22,260 bases of DNA, taken from positions 1-22,260 of the forward strand of contig CAZPGF010000042.1 in assembly GCA_964586025.1 (NCBI GenBank), in the 5' to 3' direction. The translations under genes were made by a program, and so were the position numbers. This stretch comes from JACKGW01 sp964586025. GTDB lineage: Bacteria > Planctomycetota > PLA2 > JAEUHO01. Each line of letters starts with the position of its first letter. The first letter of the stretch is position 1. Shown here piece by piece: positions 1 through 6,697 of the stretch. The notes below the pieces were generated by a model. It saw only the letters and a program-made list of their open reading frames with translations. It ran no database searches and had not been told where the DNA came from.

Positions 1-241
1 CCTCGTAGCGGGCCTGCAGCGTCACGTTCGCGCGCAGCAGGAAGTCGCCACCGCGAATCCAGAAGCCGTTGTCGTAGCCCGCGCTGCCCGGACCGCCCAC
101 GAGGGTCACGTCCGTGGCGTTGTCGGACAGGTAGTTGTCGAGCGCCGCCTGGACGTCGCGAGCGCTGCCGTCGGCGTGGGCCGGGGCAGCGAAAGCGGCC
201 AAGAGCGCGAGGGCCGCGAGGCCCGTCACGAAACGATGCAT
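1..241 (-). CDS. OprP-like (phosphate-selective porin O/P type) outer-membrane porin, N-terminal fragment
   Basis: The gene is read leftwards and runs off the window, so only about 80 residues are visible. ATG at 239-241 is preceded by a strong ribosome binding site (GGAGGAAGG on the minus strand, about 250-258). The product opens with a clear Sec signal peptide: Arg3, a Leu/Ala-rich core and an Ala-His-Ala cleavage site near residue 23. The mature start continues to a GFWIRGGDFLLR segment followed by LQARYE. That pattern resembles the first beta strand of OprP/OprO-type porins (GFxIRSxDGxFxLRxxGRLQxRY), which form outer-membrane channels for anions such as phosphate. The family call rests on this short segment alone. 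It is transcribed divergently from the SagB-type gene, so the 242-528 region should carry both promoters. Confidence 0.6.
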   Translation of the reverse strand, partial: MHRFVTGLAALALLAAFAAPAHADGSARDVQAALDNYLSDNATDVTLVGGPGSAGYDNGFWIRGGDFLLRANVTLQARYE

Positions 242-528
242 GGATGCCTTCCTCCGGCCCCCCGCCTCCGATCGAGGCATCCGGGCCAAACTCGAACCGT
301 TGACGAGTCGCCCTCCCAGGCGGCTCGCTGCGGCCCGGATCGTGACACGAAGTCCCGACCAGGGGTTGTTCCGGCCGGATCGGTCCGATGCCTGCGTTCC
401 TTGAGCAGGGCCTGGCGGACGGGACTCCCGGCCTCGGCCACGGCACCTTGTGTCACCGCGAGGTCACGGGCGCCATCGGCACCCCCGGACCGGGTCCCGC
501 TGTTACCGGCCCGCGTAGCCTCTCGCCT
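242..528. promoter_or_regulatory. Divergent intergenic region between porin and SagB-type gene
   Basis: These 287 bases separate two divergent genes. A strong Shine-Dalgarno for the porin lies at about 250-258. I see no convincing sigma70 pair for the porin. On the plus strand a TANNNT box (TAGCCT, 516-521) ends 7 nt before the proposed GTG start at 529. An in-frame ATG at 388 could extend the rightward gene through about half of this region, but the extra 47 residues are Gly/Pro-rich and resemble no SagB sequence. Confidence 0.4.
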
Positions 529-1986
529 GTGACTGCCTCGTCCCTGGCCGCGCGCTACCACGAGCGCACCAAGTACACGCCGGAGGCGCTCGCTCGGGGC
601 GCCTCGCGCATCGACCTGCGCCACCGGCCGCCTCCGTACAAGCCGTGGGTGCAGGGCGGACGGATCCCACTCGGCGGCAATTCGCCCGACGACCACGCCC
701 CCGGGGGCGCCACCGACCACGCCCTCGATCGGGTCCGCCTCGGCCGTCTGCTGCACCACACCTACGGCGTGACGCAGATCCTGCACGCCGAGGGGCAGAC
801 CCTGTCGTTGCGTGCGGCGCCGTCGGCGGGCGGGCTGTACCCGACCGAGTTGTACGTCGCGACGCGTGACATCGCCGGCATCCCGAACGGCCTGTGGGCC
901 TATCACGGTGGCGACCACCTGCTGTTGGCATGCTGGGAGGGCGACTTCCTTCCGGATCTCGGCCGCGCGGCGTTCGACGTACCGGCCTTCGACGATGCGG
1001 ACGCGGTGATCGTGGTGTCGGGCTTCTACGAGCGCAGTTCGTGGCGCTACCAGGACCGCGCGTACCGCCGCGTGCTGCTCGACGCGGGTCATGTCGCGGG
1101 CAACGCCGTCCTCGCCGGCGACGCCGACCGCCTCGGCGTCACGCTGATCCCCGACTTCCTCGACGACGCGGTCGATGGCCTGCTCCTCTTCGACCCCGCC
1201 CGCGAGGGAACGCTGCTTCTCGGGACGGTCGGCCGCCCACCGGGCGGCGCCATCGCCGCGGGACTCCGCTCGCAGGAGGAACGCCCGCCCGACGCATCCG
1301 ACGAAGGGAACTGGATCCCGTTGATCCACGGCGCGGGTCGGCTCGGTCCGAGCCGGGCGCGTGCGACGCCGGCGGCCGACGCCGGCGTGCCGGACGGCCC
1401 CCTGCGCCCCCTCGAGCGCGGCGCACCGCTCCCCGGGGGCGCGCCGGTCCTCGAGGCGATCCGGCGACGGCGCTCCACGCGCCGGTTTCGGCAGCAGGAG
1501 ATCACCGCGACCACGATGGGCTCGATCCTGGCGCACGGCACCGCGCGGCGCGCGGGCCTGGGGCCGCCGTCGCTCGCCCCGGGTCTCGTCGAGACCTACG
1601 TCGCCGTCGCGTCGGTCGCGGGCATCCCCCCGGGCGTCTATCGCTACGACCCGCAGCGACACGGACTCGTGCAGCGCGCGGTCGGCGCGGTCCGGATGGC
1701 CCTGTATCAGGCGGCCCTCGGCCAGGAACTCGCGCGCGATGCCGCGTTCACGGTGATCCACGCCTTCGACCTCCCCGCGGCGGTGGCCCGCTACGGCGAT
1801 CGTGCCTACCGCACCGCCCACCTCGACGCCGGCATCGCCGGGCAGTCGCTCGACCTGGCGGCGCTCCGCCTCGGCCTCGGCGCGAGCGGCATCGGGGGGT
1901 TCTTCGACGACCTCGTGAACGCGCTGCTCGGACTGCCCCCCGCGTACGCGATCGCGTACCTGACGACGGTGGGGGTGCCGGCGTGA
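529..1986 (+). CDS. Tandem-domain SagB/McbC-type nitroreductase-fold dehydrogenase
   Basis: This 485-aa protein carries two nitroreductase-fold domains of the SagB/ThcOx class, FMN enzymes best known for oxidising azolines to azoles in thiazole/oxazole-modified peptides. The N-terminus has the family hallmark YHERTKY at residues 10-16. Domain 1 (about 65-235) has the RAAPSAGGLYP flavin-binding motif at 95-105 and a YQDRAYR...LDAGH block at 174-187. Domain 2 (about 297-483) opens with RRRRSTRRF at 302-310 and repeats the block as YGDRAYR...LDAG, but its PSAG motif is degenerate, so it may be structural. GTG at 529 is chosen because the family homology starts right there; ATG at 388 is the alternative. 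The next gene overlaps its stop codon. No cyclodehydratase or recognisable precursor peptide is nearby, so the substrate is unknown. Confidence 0.85.
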   Translation: MTASSLAARYHERTKYTPEALARGASRIDLRHRPPPYKPWVQGGRIPLGGNSPDDHAPGGATDHALDRVRLGRLLHHTYGVTQILHAEGQTLSLRAAPSAGGLYPTELYVATRDIAGIPNGLWAYHGGDHLLLACWEGDFLPDLGRAAFDVPAFDDADAVIVVSGFYERSSWRYQDRAYRRVLLDAGHVAGNAVLAGDADRLGVTLIPDFLDDAVDGLLLFDPAREGTLLLGTVGRPPGGAIAAGLRSQEERPPDASDEGNWIPLIHGAGRLGPSRARATPAADAGVPDGPLRPLERGAPLPGGAPVLEAIRRRRSTRRFRQQEITATTMGSILAHGTARRAGLGPPSLAPGLVETYVAVASVAGIPPGVYRYDPQRHGLVQRAVGAVRMALYQAALGQELARDAAFTVIHAFDLPAAVARYGDRAYRTAHLDAGIAGQSLDLAALRLGLGASGIGGFFDDLVNALLGLPPAYAIAYLTTVGVPA

Positions 1987-2492
1987 GCGAGACCGACGCG
2001 TCCGACGACACGGGCGAGATCCGCCCGGGCGATCTGGTGATCCTGCCGTACGCGCGGGTTCGCGAACAACTCGGCTGCGGCGAAGAGGTCGGCCTCGTGC
2101 TGGAGGACCGCCGCCACGTCCTGAAGTGTTTCCTCCCCGAGATGGGGCGGGTGTTCTGGCTCGAACGCGGCGTCCTCGAACGCATCGAGCCCGGCCGCCT
2201 CGCGGCGGATCCGTGGATCGAACGACTGCACCGCGTCGGCCGCCTCGTCCACGTGGATCTCATCGATCTGCAAGACGGGTCGTTGCGTGCCGGCGTCGTG
2301 CACCTCTACTCGCGAGGGATGCGCTGGGAAGACGCCGAAGCGGCGCGCGAGATCCTCGGCGACGCCGTCCAGGCCCTCTGGATCGAGCCCGCGAACATGC
2401 GTCGCGTGCGCCTGAGGATCGAGATGCGCGGCGCGCCGAGCCGCCTCGACGGCGATGACCTCGACGGAGACGAGTACGTCGATCCCGCGTAG
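1983..2492 (+). CDS. Unknown 169-aa protein translationally coupled to the SagB-type dehydrogenase
   Basis: Its GTG start (1983-1985) overlaps the TGA of the dehydrogenase (1984-1986), a GTGA junction typical of translational coupling, so the two products are probably made together. The protein is soluble, with no signal peptide or membrane segment, and is acidic at both ends. An N-terminal stretch (residues about 14-65) reads GDLVILPYARVREQ...VGLVLE...LKCFLPEMGRVFWLERGVLERIEP. It resembles a small beta-barrel (SH3/KOW-like) such as those used for binding, but this is only a fold guess. The C-terminal half alternates short helices and strands around an HVDLIDLQDGS core. I do not recognise the family. 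A partner or chaperone role for the dehydrogenase is inferred only from the coupling. Confidence 0.75.
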   Translation: MSETDASDDTGEIRPGDLVILPYARVREQLGCGEEVGLVLEDRRHVLKCFLPEMGRVFWLERGVLERIEPGRLAADPWIERLHRVGRLVHVDLIDLQDGSLRAGVVHLYSRGMRWEDAEAAREILGDAVQALWIEPANMRRVRLRIEMRGAPSRLDGDDLDGDEYVDPA

Positions 2493-2539
2493 GGGGCGCG
2501 CTGCTCCCTCGCCCTCCCGCCGCACCGCCGCCGTCGGCG

Positions 2540-4537
2540 TCAGGGCGTCGCGAACGTCGGCGCCAGGCGGCGTTCGAGTTCGGCGACGTGCGCGGCGACG
2601 CGAGCCGCCACGCCCGCCCCCCCATCACCCTCCTCGTCGTCGTCCGCAGGCGCACTGCGGTCCTGCACGTTGATCTGGATCACCCGACCGCGGCTCACCA
2701 GCGTGTAGACCCACCGCGCGCCGTACTCGGCACGAAGCGCGGGGATGCCGGCGAACGTGGTGACGGCATCCTCGTCGCCCTGGTCGCGCAGTTCCTCGAA
2801 GTCGGTGCCCTGGGTCGCGAACGCGCGGATGCTCGCGTGGAACGTCGGCGCGCGAATCGACATCTGCGCGTCGCCCGAGAGGGTCACCCGCCACGCGGCC
2901 GGGACATCGACCGCTTCGATGCCGGCCAACACGTGGACGTACCGGCGCGTCGCGGGATCGCTCACGCGGTAGCTCGACGGATCGCCGAAGCGGTAGGAGG
3001 ACGCGCCCTCGTCCAGTCGGCGGGTCTCGATCGCAAGCCGACCCTGGATGCGGCTGCTGACGAGGCCGGGCCAGGACCCGGCGCGATCGGGATAGCCGAA
3101 GAACACGTAGCGCGCGCCGGGCGCGATCTCGCCGGTCGTCGGATCGGCGGCGACCCACTCGCCGACCCAGATCTCGGCCCAGGCGTGCGAACCCCAGAGC
3201 GACCCGACGCAGACGTAGCCGCTGCAACGCCTCGCGGGAATCCCCGCCGCACGACAGAGCGCCACGAACAGCAGGGCGTGCTCGCTGCAATCGCCGCAAC
3301 GGTGGTCGAGGATCTCGAGCGCGGAGGCCTGCGCGACGTCCGGGCTCTGCTTGGCGAGTTCGCGGTAGACCCAGCGTGCGAGGCGGTGGGCGGCGAGCCG
3401 CGCGTCCTTGGCATCGCCGACGATCTCCTTTGCCAGGGTCGTGAGGCGTTCGTGACCGACCGGCATCAGCACGGTCGCCTCGAGATCGGTCGCGAACTCC
3501 GCGGCGTGCTCGCCAAGGGCCAGCGGGAACGACGCGGAGAGTCCCGTGCCGGCGTGCCGCGCGAGGTCCACGTCGATCCTCCACCCGCTCTGCTCATCGC
3601 CCTCGGGCGGGTGCGCCTTGGACCAGGGCGAAGCCGGCAACTCCGGAAGGCGGCGCGTCGGGTCGGGCTGCAGCCGCAAGGTCACGAAGAGGCGGTCCGC
3701 GCCGAACACGCGTTCGAGGCGGGGGCGCGCAGCGACCGTGATGCCGTACTCCGCGGGACGCGCGGGCATCGTCTCGGCCGTCTCCCGCGTCGCCTTGAGG
3801 ATCTCGGTTCCTCCTTCGCCGACGTAGCGGACGAGGCCGCCGTCACCGTCGATCCAGAGCAAGGACTCGGCGCGGCTCGCCAGGTGTCGCTCGGCGATCT
3901 TCCAGCAGGCGATCGCGCCGAGCCCCTCGATGGTCACGTCCTCGCGCGCGAGCACCTCGACCTCGACGGTCTCGGTCTTGCGTGCCCGCACGTCGAGGGC
4001 GGTCCAGCGCAGCGTCGTGCCCACCGCGAGCTCACCGCGCCGGATCGGACCGCCGAGAAACGACTCGGAGTCGGTCGTGACCGGGGCCTCGGCGGCGATC
4101 TCGACGACCTCGACCGAGTCGCCGAGTCGCGCCTCGCTGCGGTAACCCCGGCCCGTCCAATGGATCGACTCGACGGTCGCGCGACCTCCCTCCTCGACGC
4201 GGATCTGCTGACTCCAGAGACGGCCGTCGGGCGCGCGCTCCAGTTCGATCTCGGTCGTGGTCTCGAACCGGTCGCGGATGCCGCCCATCGAACGGGTGCT
4301 GACCGCGACGATCGTCGTGCGGTCACGGACCGTCGGCTCCCCGTCGCGCGTGCCCGGACTCCAGACGACGTGCAGGTGTCCCGCCTTCGCGCCGCGGAGT
4401 CGCTGCTCGTACCAGCGCTCCACCGCGCCGTCCGTCGCCTCGGCAGCGGGCCCTCGACCGAACGCGAGGATCGCAAACGCAACGAGGAGCAAGAGCTTCG
4501 GGAGGTCGAGCGACGGTGAGGGGCGGCGGAGCAACAT
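2540..4537 (-). CDS. Exported transglutaminase-like (papain-fold) protein
   Basis: This 665-aa protein starts with a hydrophobic signal segment (residues about 13-32), so it is exported or membrane-tethered. Residues about 40-370 are beta-rich and unassigned. The transglutaminase-like core follows at about 375-475 with a complete triad: Cys417 in RCGDCSEHALLF, His451 in GSHAWAEIW and Asp465 in AADPT. Bacterial members are usually proteases or amidases, or unknown, rather than true cross-linkers. A C-terminal domain (about 500-665) of unknown type ends in an acidic Asp/Glu/Gly-rich stretch. ATG at 4535-4537 is preceded by an AGGA element. It is the last gene of the leftward run, 54 nt after the phosphatase gene, and converges on the SagB pair with a 47-bp gap. 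Confidence 0.8.
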   Translation of the reverse strand: MLLRRPSPSLDLPKLLLLVAFAILAFGRGPAAEATDGAVERWYEQRLRGAKAGHLHVVWSPGTRDGEPTVRDRTTIVAVSTRSMGGIRDRFETTTEIELERAPDGRLWSQQIRVEEGGRATVESIHWTGRGYRSEARLGDSVEVVEIAAEAPVTTDSESFLGGPIRRGELAVGTTLRWTALDVRARKTETVEVEVLAREDVTIEGLGAIACWKIAERHLASRAESLLWIDGDGGLVRYVGEGGTEILKATRETAETMPARPAEYGITVAARPRLERVFGADRLFVTLRLQPDPTRRLPELPASPWSKAHPPEGDEQSGWRIDVDLARHAGTGLSASFPLALGEHAAEFATDLEATVLMPVGHERLTTLAKEIVGDAKDARLAAHRLARWVYRELAKQSPDVAQASALEILDHRCGDCSEHALLFVALCRAAGIPARRCSGYVCVGSLWGSHAWAEIWVGEWVAADPTTGEIAPGARYVFFGYPDRAGSWPGLVSSRIQGRLAIETRRLDEGASSYRFGDPSSYRVSDPATRRYVHVLAGIEAVDVPAAWRVTLSGDAQMSIRAPTFHASIRAFATQGTDFEELRDQGDEDAVTTFAGIPALRAEYGARWVYTLVSRGRVIQINVQDRSAPADDDEEGDGGAGVAARVAAHVAELERRLAPTFATP

Positions 4538-4591
4538 GGCCGCGATCCTACGCCCGCGTGCGGGCCGCGGTTTTCGCGGCCCGGCGCCCCA

Positions 4592-5872
4592 TCAGGTCTC
4601 GGCCCGGCGCAACGCGACGAGGGTCAGGTCGTCGCCCATCTCGTCCTTCCCCGTGTGGGCGAGCAGGGCCGCGACGATCGCGTCGAGGGCCTCGCGGGGA
4701 GACTTCGCGCCGTCTCGCGCGACGACGTCACGCAGGCGAGTCTCCCCGAACAGGTCCCCAGCCGTCGAGCGCGCTTCCGTCGCGCCGTCGGTGTACAGCA
4801 GGATCGACTCGCCCGGCTCCAGCACGAACGGGGTGCCTTCGGGGAAGCCCGGCCCCTGGAAGATCCCGAGCACGCGGCCGGTCGCGTCGAGGGCTTCGAG
4901 CGCGCCGTTCGCGCGCCGGACGAGGGCGGGGAGGTGACCGGCGTTCGACCAGGTGACGCGCCCCGAGGCCGGCTCGACCATCGCGAGGAAGAACGTCAGG
5001 AACTTCCCCCCGGTCATGTCCCGCGCCAGGAAGTCGTTCAGGCCGGTCATGGCCTCCTCGATCGTCTCCGCGGTACGGCTCGACGCGCGAAGGTAGGCGC
5101 GGGCCTGCGCCATCACGAGAGCGCAATGCAGGCCGTGACCCGAGACGTCGCCGATCGCGAACGCGATCCGACCGCTCGGCAGTTCGAACACGTCGTAGTA
5201 GTCGCCGCTCGCGTCCTCGCACACGACGTTCAGCGCGGCGAACTCGATGCCGCCGACCTCGGTGTCGAGCCGCTCGGGCTGGATGCCGCGCTGCACGTTG
5301 TGCGCGAGCGCGATCTCCTTGTTCTGGCGCTCCATCTCCACGCGGGCGAGATGCAGTCGCGCGTTCTCCAGCGCGAGCGCGACGGGCACCGAGAGGGCTT
5401 CGAGGAAGTCCTCGTCATCCTGCCCGAACGGCTCGCCGGACCTCTTGTTCAGCAGTTGGAAGACGCCGACGACACGACCCTCGCGGTTGTGGATCGGCGC
5501 GCAGAGGATCTGGCGGGTCCGGAAGCCGCTCTTCTTGTCCCAGGTGCGATCGAAGCGAGGGTCGTCGTAGGCGTCGGCGATGCGCACGGTCGCCGCGCCC
5601 GCGGCGACCGCTCCGGCGATGCCCTGGCCGACCGGGAGGTGAATCTCGACGGCGCTGTCGCCGACGCGCGACCAGATCTCGTTGCCGTCGTCGGTCAGGA
5701 GGAACACGGTGCCGCGATCGGCGCCGACGCCTTCGCGTGCATGCGTCAGGATGATGCCGAGCAGGGCGCCGAGGTCGAGGCTCGTGTGCAGCGCGTACGC
5801 CGCTTCGGCCAGCCGACGCTGCCGTTCCAGCGCGCGTTCGAGCGCGGCGATCTCCGCCCGCGTGTCGCTCAC
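4592..5872 (-). CDS. GAF-domain PP2C-family (SpoIIE/RsbU-type) serine/threonine phosphatase
   Basis: A 426-aa cytoplasmic signalling protein. After a short N-terminal helix comes a GAF sensor domain (about 30-175) with a DRGTVFLL start and a CAPIHNREGRVVGVFQLLNK core. A helical linker (NVQRGIQP, about 192-199) leads to the SpoIIE-type phosphatase domain (about 205-426). Metal-binding acidic motifs are intact: SGDYYD around 222-227, GDVSGHG at 241-247, TDGATEA at 361-367 and GDDLTL at 413-418. Such proteins dephosphorylate anti-sigma-factor antagonists and thereby release stress sigma factors, but no anti-sigma or antagonist gene lies in this window. The GTG start at 5870-5872 overlaps the queF stop (5869-5871), implying coupled translation. 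Confidence 0.92.
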   Translation of the reverse strand: MSDTRAEIAALERALERQRRLAEAAYALHTSLDLGALLGIILTHAREGVGADRGTVFLLTDDGNEIWSRVGDSAVEIHLPVGQGIAGAVAAGAATVRIADAYDDPRFDRTWDKKSGFRTRQILCAPIHNREGRVVGVFQLLNKRSGEPFGQDDEDFLEALSVPVALALENARLHLARVEMERQNKEIALAHNVQRGIQPERLDTEVGGIEFAALNVVCEDASGDYYDVFELPSGRIAFAIGDVSGHGLHCALVMAQARAYLRASSRTAETIEEAMTGLNDFLARDMTGGKFLTFFLAMVEPASGRVTWSNAGHLPALVRRANGALEALDATGRVLGIFQGPGFPEGTPFVLEPGESILLYTDGATEARSTAGDLFGETRLRDVVARDGAKSPREALDAIVAALLAHTGKDEMGDDLTLVALRRAET

Positions 5873-6240
5873 GGCGACGCATCCGGGGAATCGACGCGAA
5901 TCTCGCTGCGGATGCCGCCCCGCCCGCGGAAGCGGCCGATCAACGAGAGGCGTCGCGGCGCGAGCACGTCCAGGAGGTCTTCGGCGATGCGGTTGACGAG
6001 GGCCTCGTAGAACACGCCCTCGTTCCGGTACGCCTGCAAGTAGATCTTCAACGACTTCAATTCGACGCAGGTCGCGTCGGGCACGTAGCGGAGTTCGATC
6101 GCGGCGAAGTCGGGATGGCCGGTCAGCGGGCAGAGGGACGTGAACTCCTCGGCGACGTGGACGATCTCGTAGTCGCGGTGCGGCGCCGGGTTGGGGAAGA
6201 CCTCCAGCAGGGCGCGGTCGGGGCGGCCGATCCCCGTCAT
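5869..6240 (-). CDS. queF: NADPH-dependent 7-cyano-7-deazaguanine reductase (preQ0 reductase), unimodular
   Basis: QueF reduces the nitrile of preQ0 to the aminomethyl group of preQ1, the last free-base step of queuosine tRNA-modification synthesis. The 123-aa product is short for the unimodular (YkvM-like) type but has the key parts. Nucleophile Cys37 lies in FTSLCPLTGHPDFA with the general acid Asp44. The family signature ELKSLKIY is at 60-67, followed by the substrate-binding Glu79 in YRNEGVFYE. The His of the Bacillus RNHGDFHE motif is replaced here. ATG at 6238-6240 overlaps the stop of the OsmC gene (ATGA), which fixes the start; longer in-frame readings only cover OsmC in another frame. 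No other queuosine genes are in the window. Confidence 0.95.
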   Translation of the reverse strand: MTGIGRPDRALLEVFPNPAPHRDYEIVHVAEEFTSLCPLTGHPDFAAIELRYVPDATCVELKSLKIYLQAYRNEGVFYEALVNRIAEDLLDVLAPRRLSLIGRFRGRGGIRSEIRVDSPDASP

Positions 6241-6662
6241 GCGACGGCGCCGACCTCGTCGGCCGTGCCGAGCCGGTCCTCGAACTGGTTCGGTCCGGAG
6301 AGAATGCGGTGGATGGGACAACGGCCGGCGATCTGGGTCAACCGATCGCTCTGCTCCCGGTCGAGCGCGTTCTCGATGTGGACGACTTGTTCGATGCGAT
6401 TGGGTGCGTCGCCGCCGGGCACGTCCATCGTCACGCGGACGCGGATCGCGCCGAGGTCCCAGCCCTTGCGCGCCGCATACAGCCGCAGCGTGATGATCGT
6501 GCACGCACCGAGCGCCGAGAGCAGGGTCTCGTCCGGATTCGGATGCTCGCCGGGCCCGCCGAGGGCGGCGGACAGGTCCACGACGGTACGGCGATCGCCG
6601 GCCTCGGCGACGACGCGACGGCCATCATCGCTGTGGGTCAGCACTTCGAATCGCGACGCCAT
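6237..6662 (-). CDS. OsmC/Ohr-family thiol peroxidase
   Basis: A 141-aa protein of the OsmC superfamily, homodimeric enzymes that reduce organic hydroperoxides with a Cys pair. Peroxidatic Cys54 lies in LLSALGACT and resolving Cys115 in GRCPIHR. The PDETLLSALGAC stretch and the VHIENALDREQSDRL segment fit the YhfA/OsmC-like branch rather than Ohr. ATG at 6660-6662 has an AGGAG ribosome binding site about 8 nt upstream. Its stop overlaps the queF start, and it begins 35 nt after the DUF255 gene ends. The cytoplasmic enzyme is thus co-transcribed with a secreted thioredoxin-like protein. Confidence 0.92.
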   Translation of the reverse strand: MASRFEVLTHSDDGRRVVAEAGDRRTVVDLSAALGGPGEHPNPDETLLSALGACTIITLRLYAARKGWDLGAIRVRVTMDVPGGDAPNRIEQVVHIENALDREQSDRLTQIAGRCPIHRILSGPNQFEDRLGTADEVGAVA

Positions 6663-6697
6663 GCCTGGCTCCTCGGGACCGGATGCGGGGAGGCTAC

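Noticed and set aside
226..1821. 531-codon open frame on the minus strand opposite the SagB-type gene
   Set aside because: Arg/Ala-rich antisense translation with no domain. The opposite strand has clear family motifs; long antisense frames are expected at this G+C.
2493..2539. Bidirectional terminator between the convergent genes
   Set aside because: Only a 5-bp CGCCG/CGGCG stem with no T-run; too weak to call.
2588..4519. 643-codon plus-strand frame opposite the transglutaminase-like gene
   Set aside because: Low-information composition. The minus strand shows a signal peptide and a complete catalytic triad.
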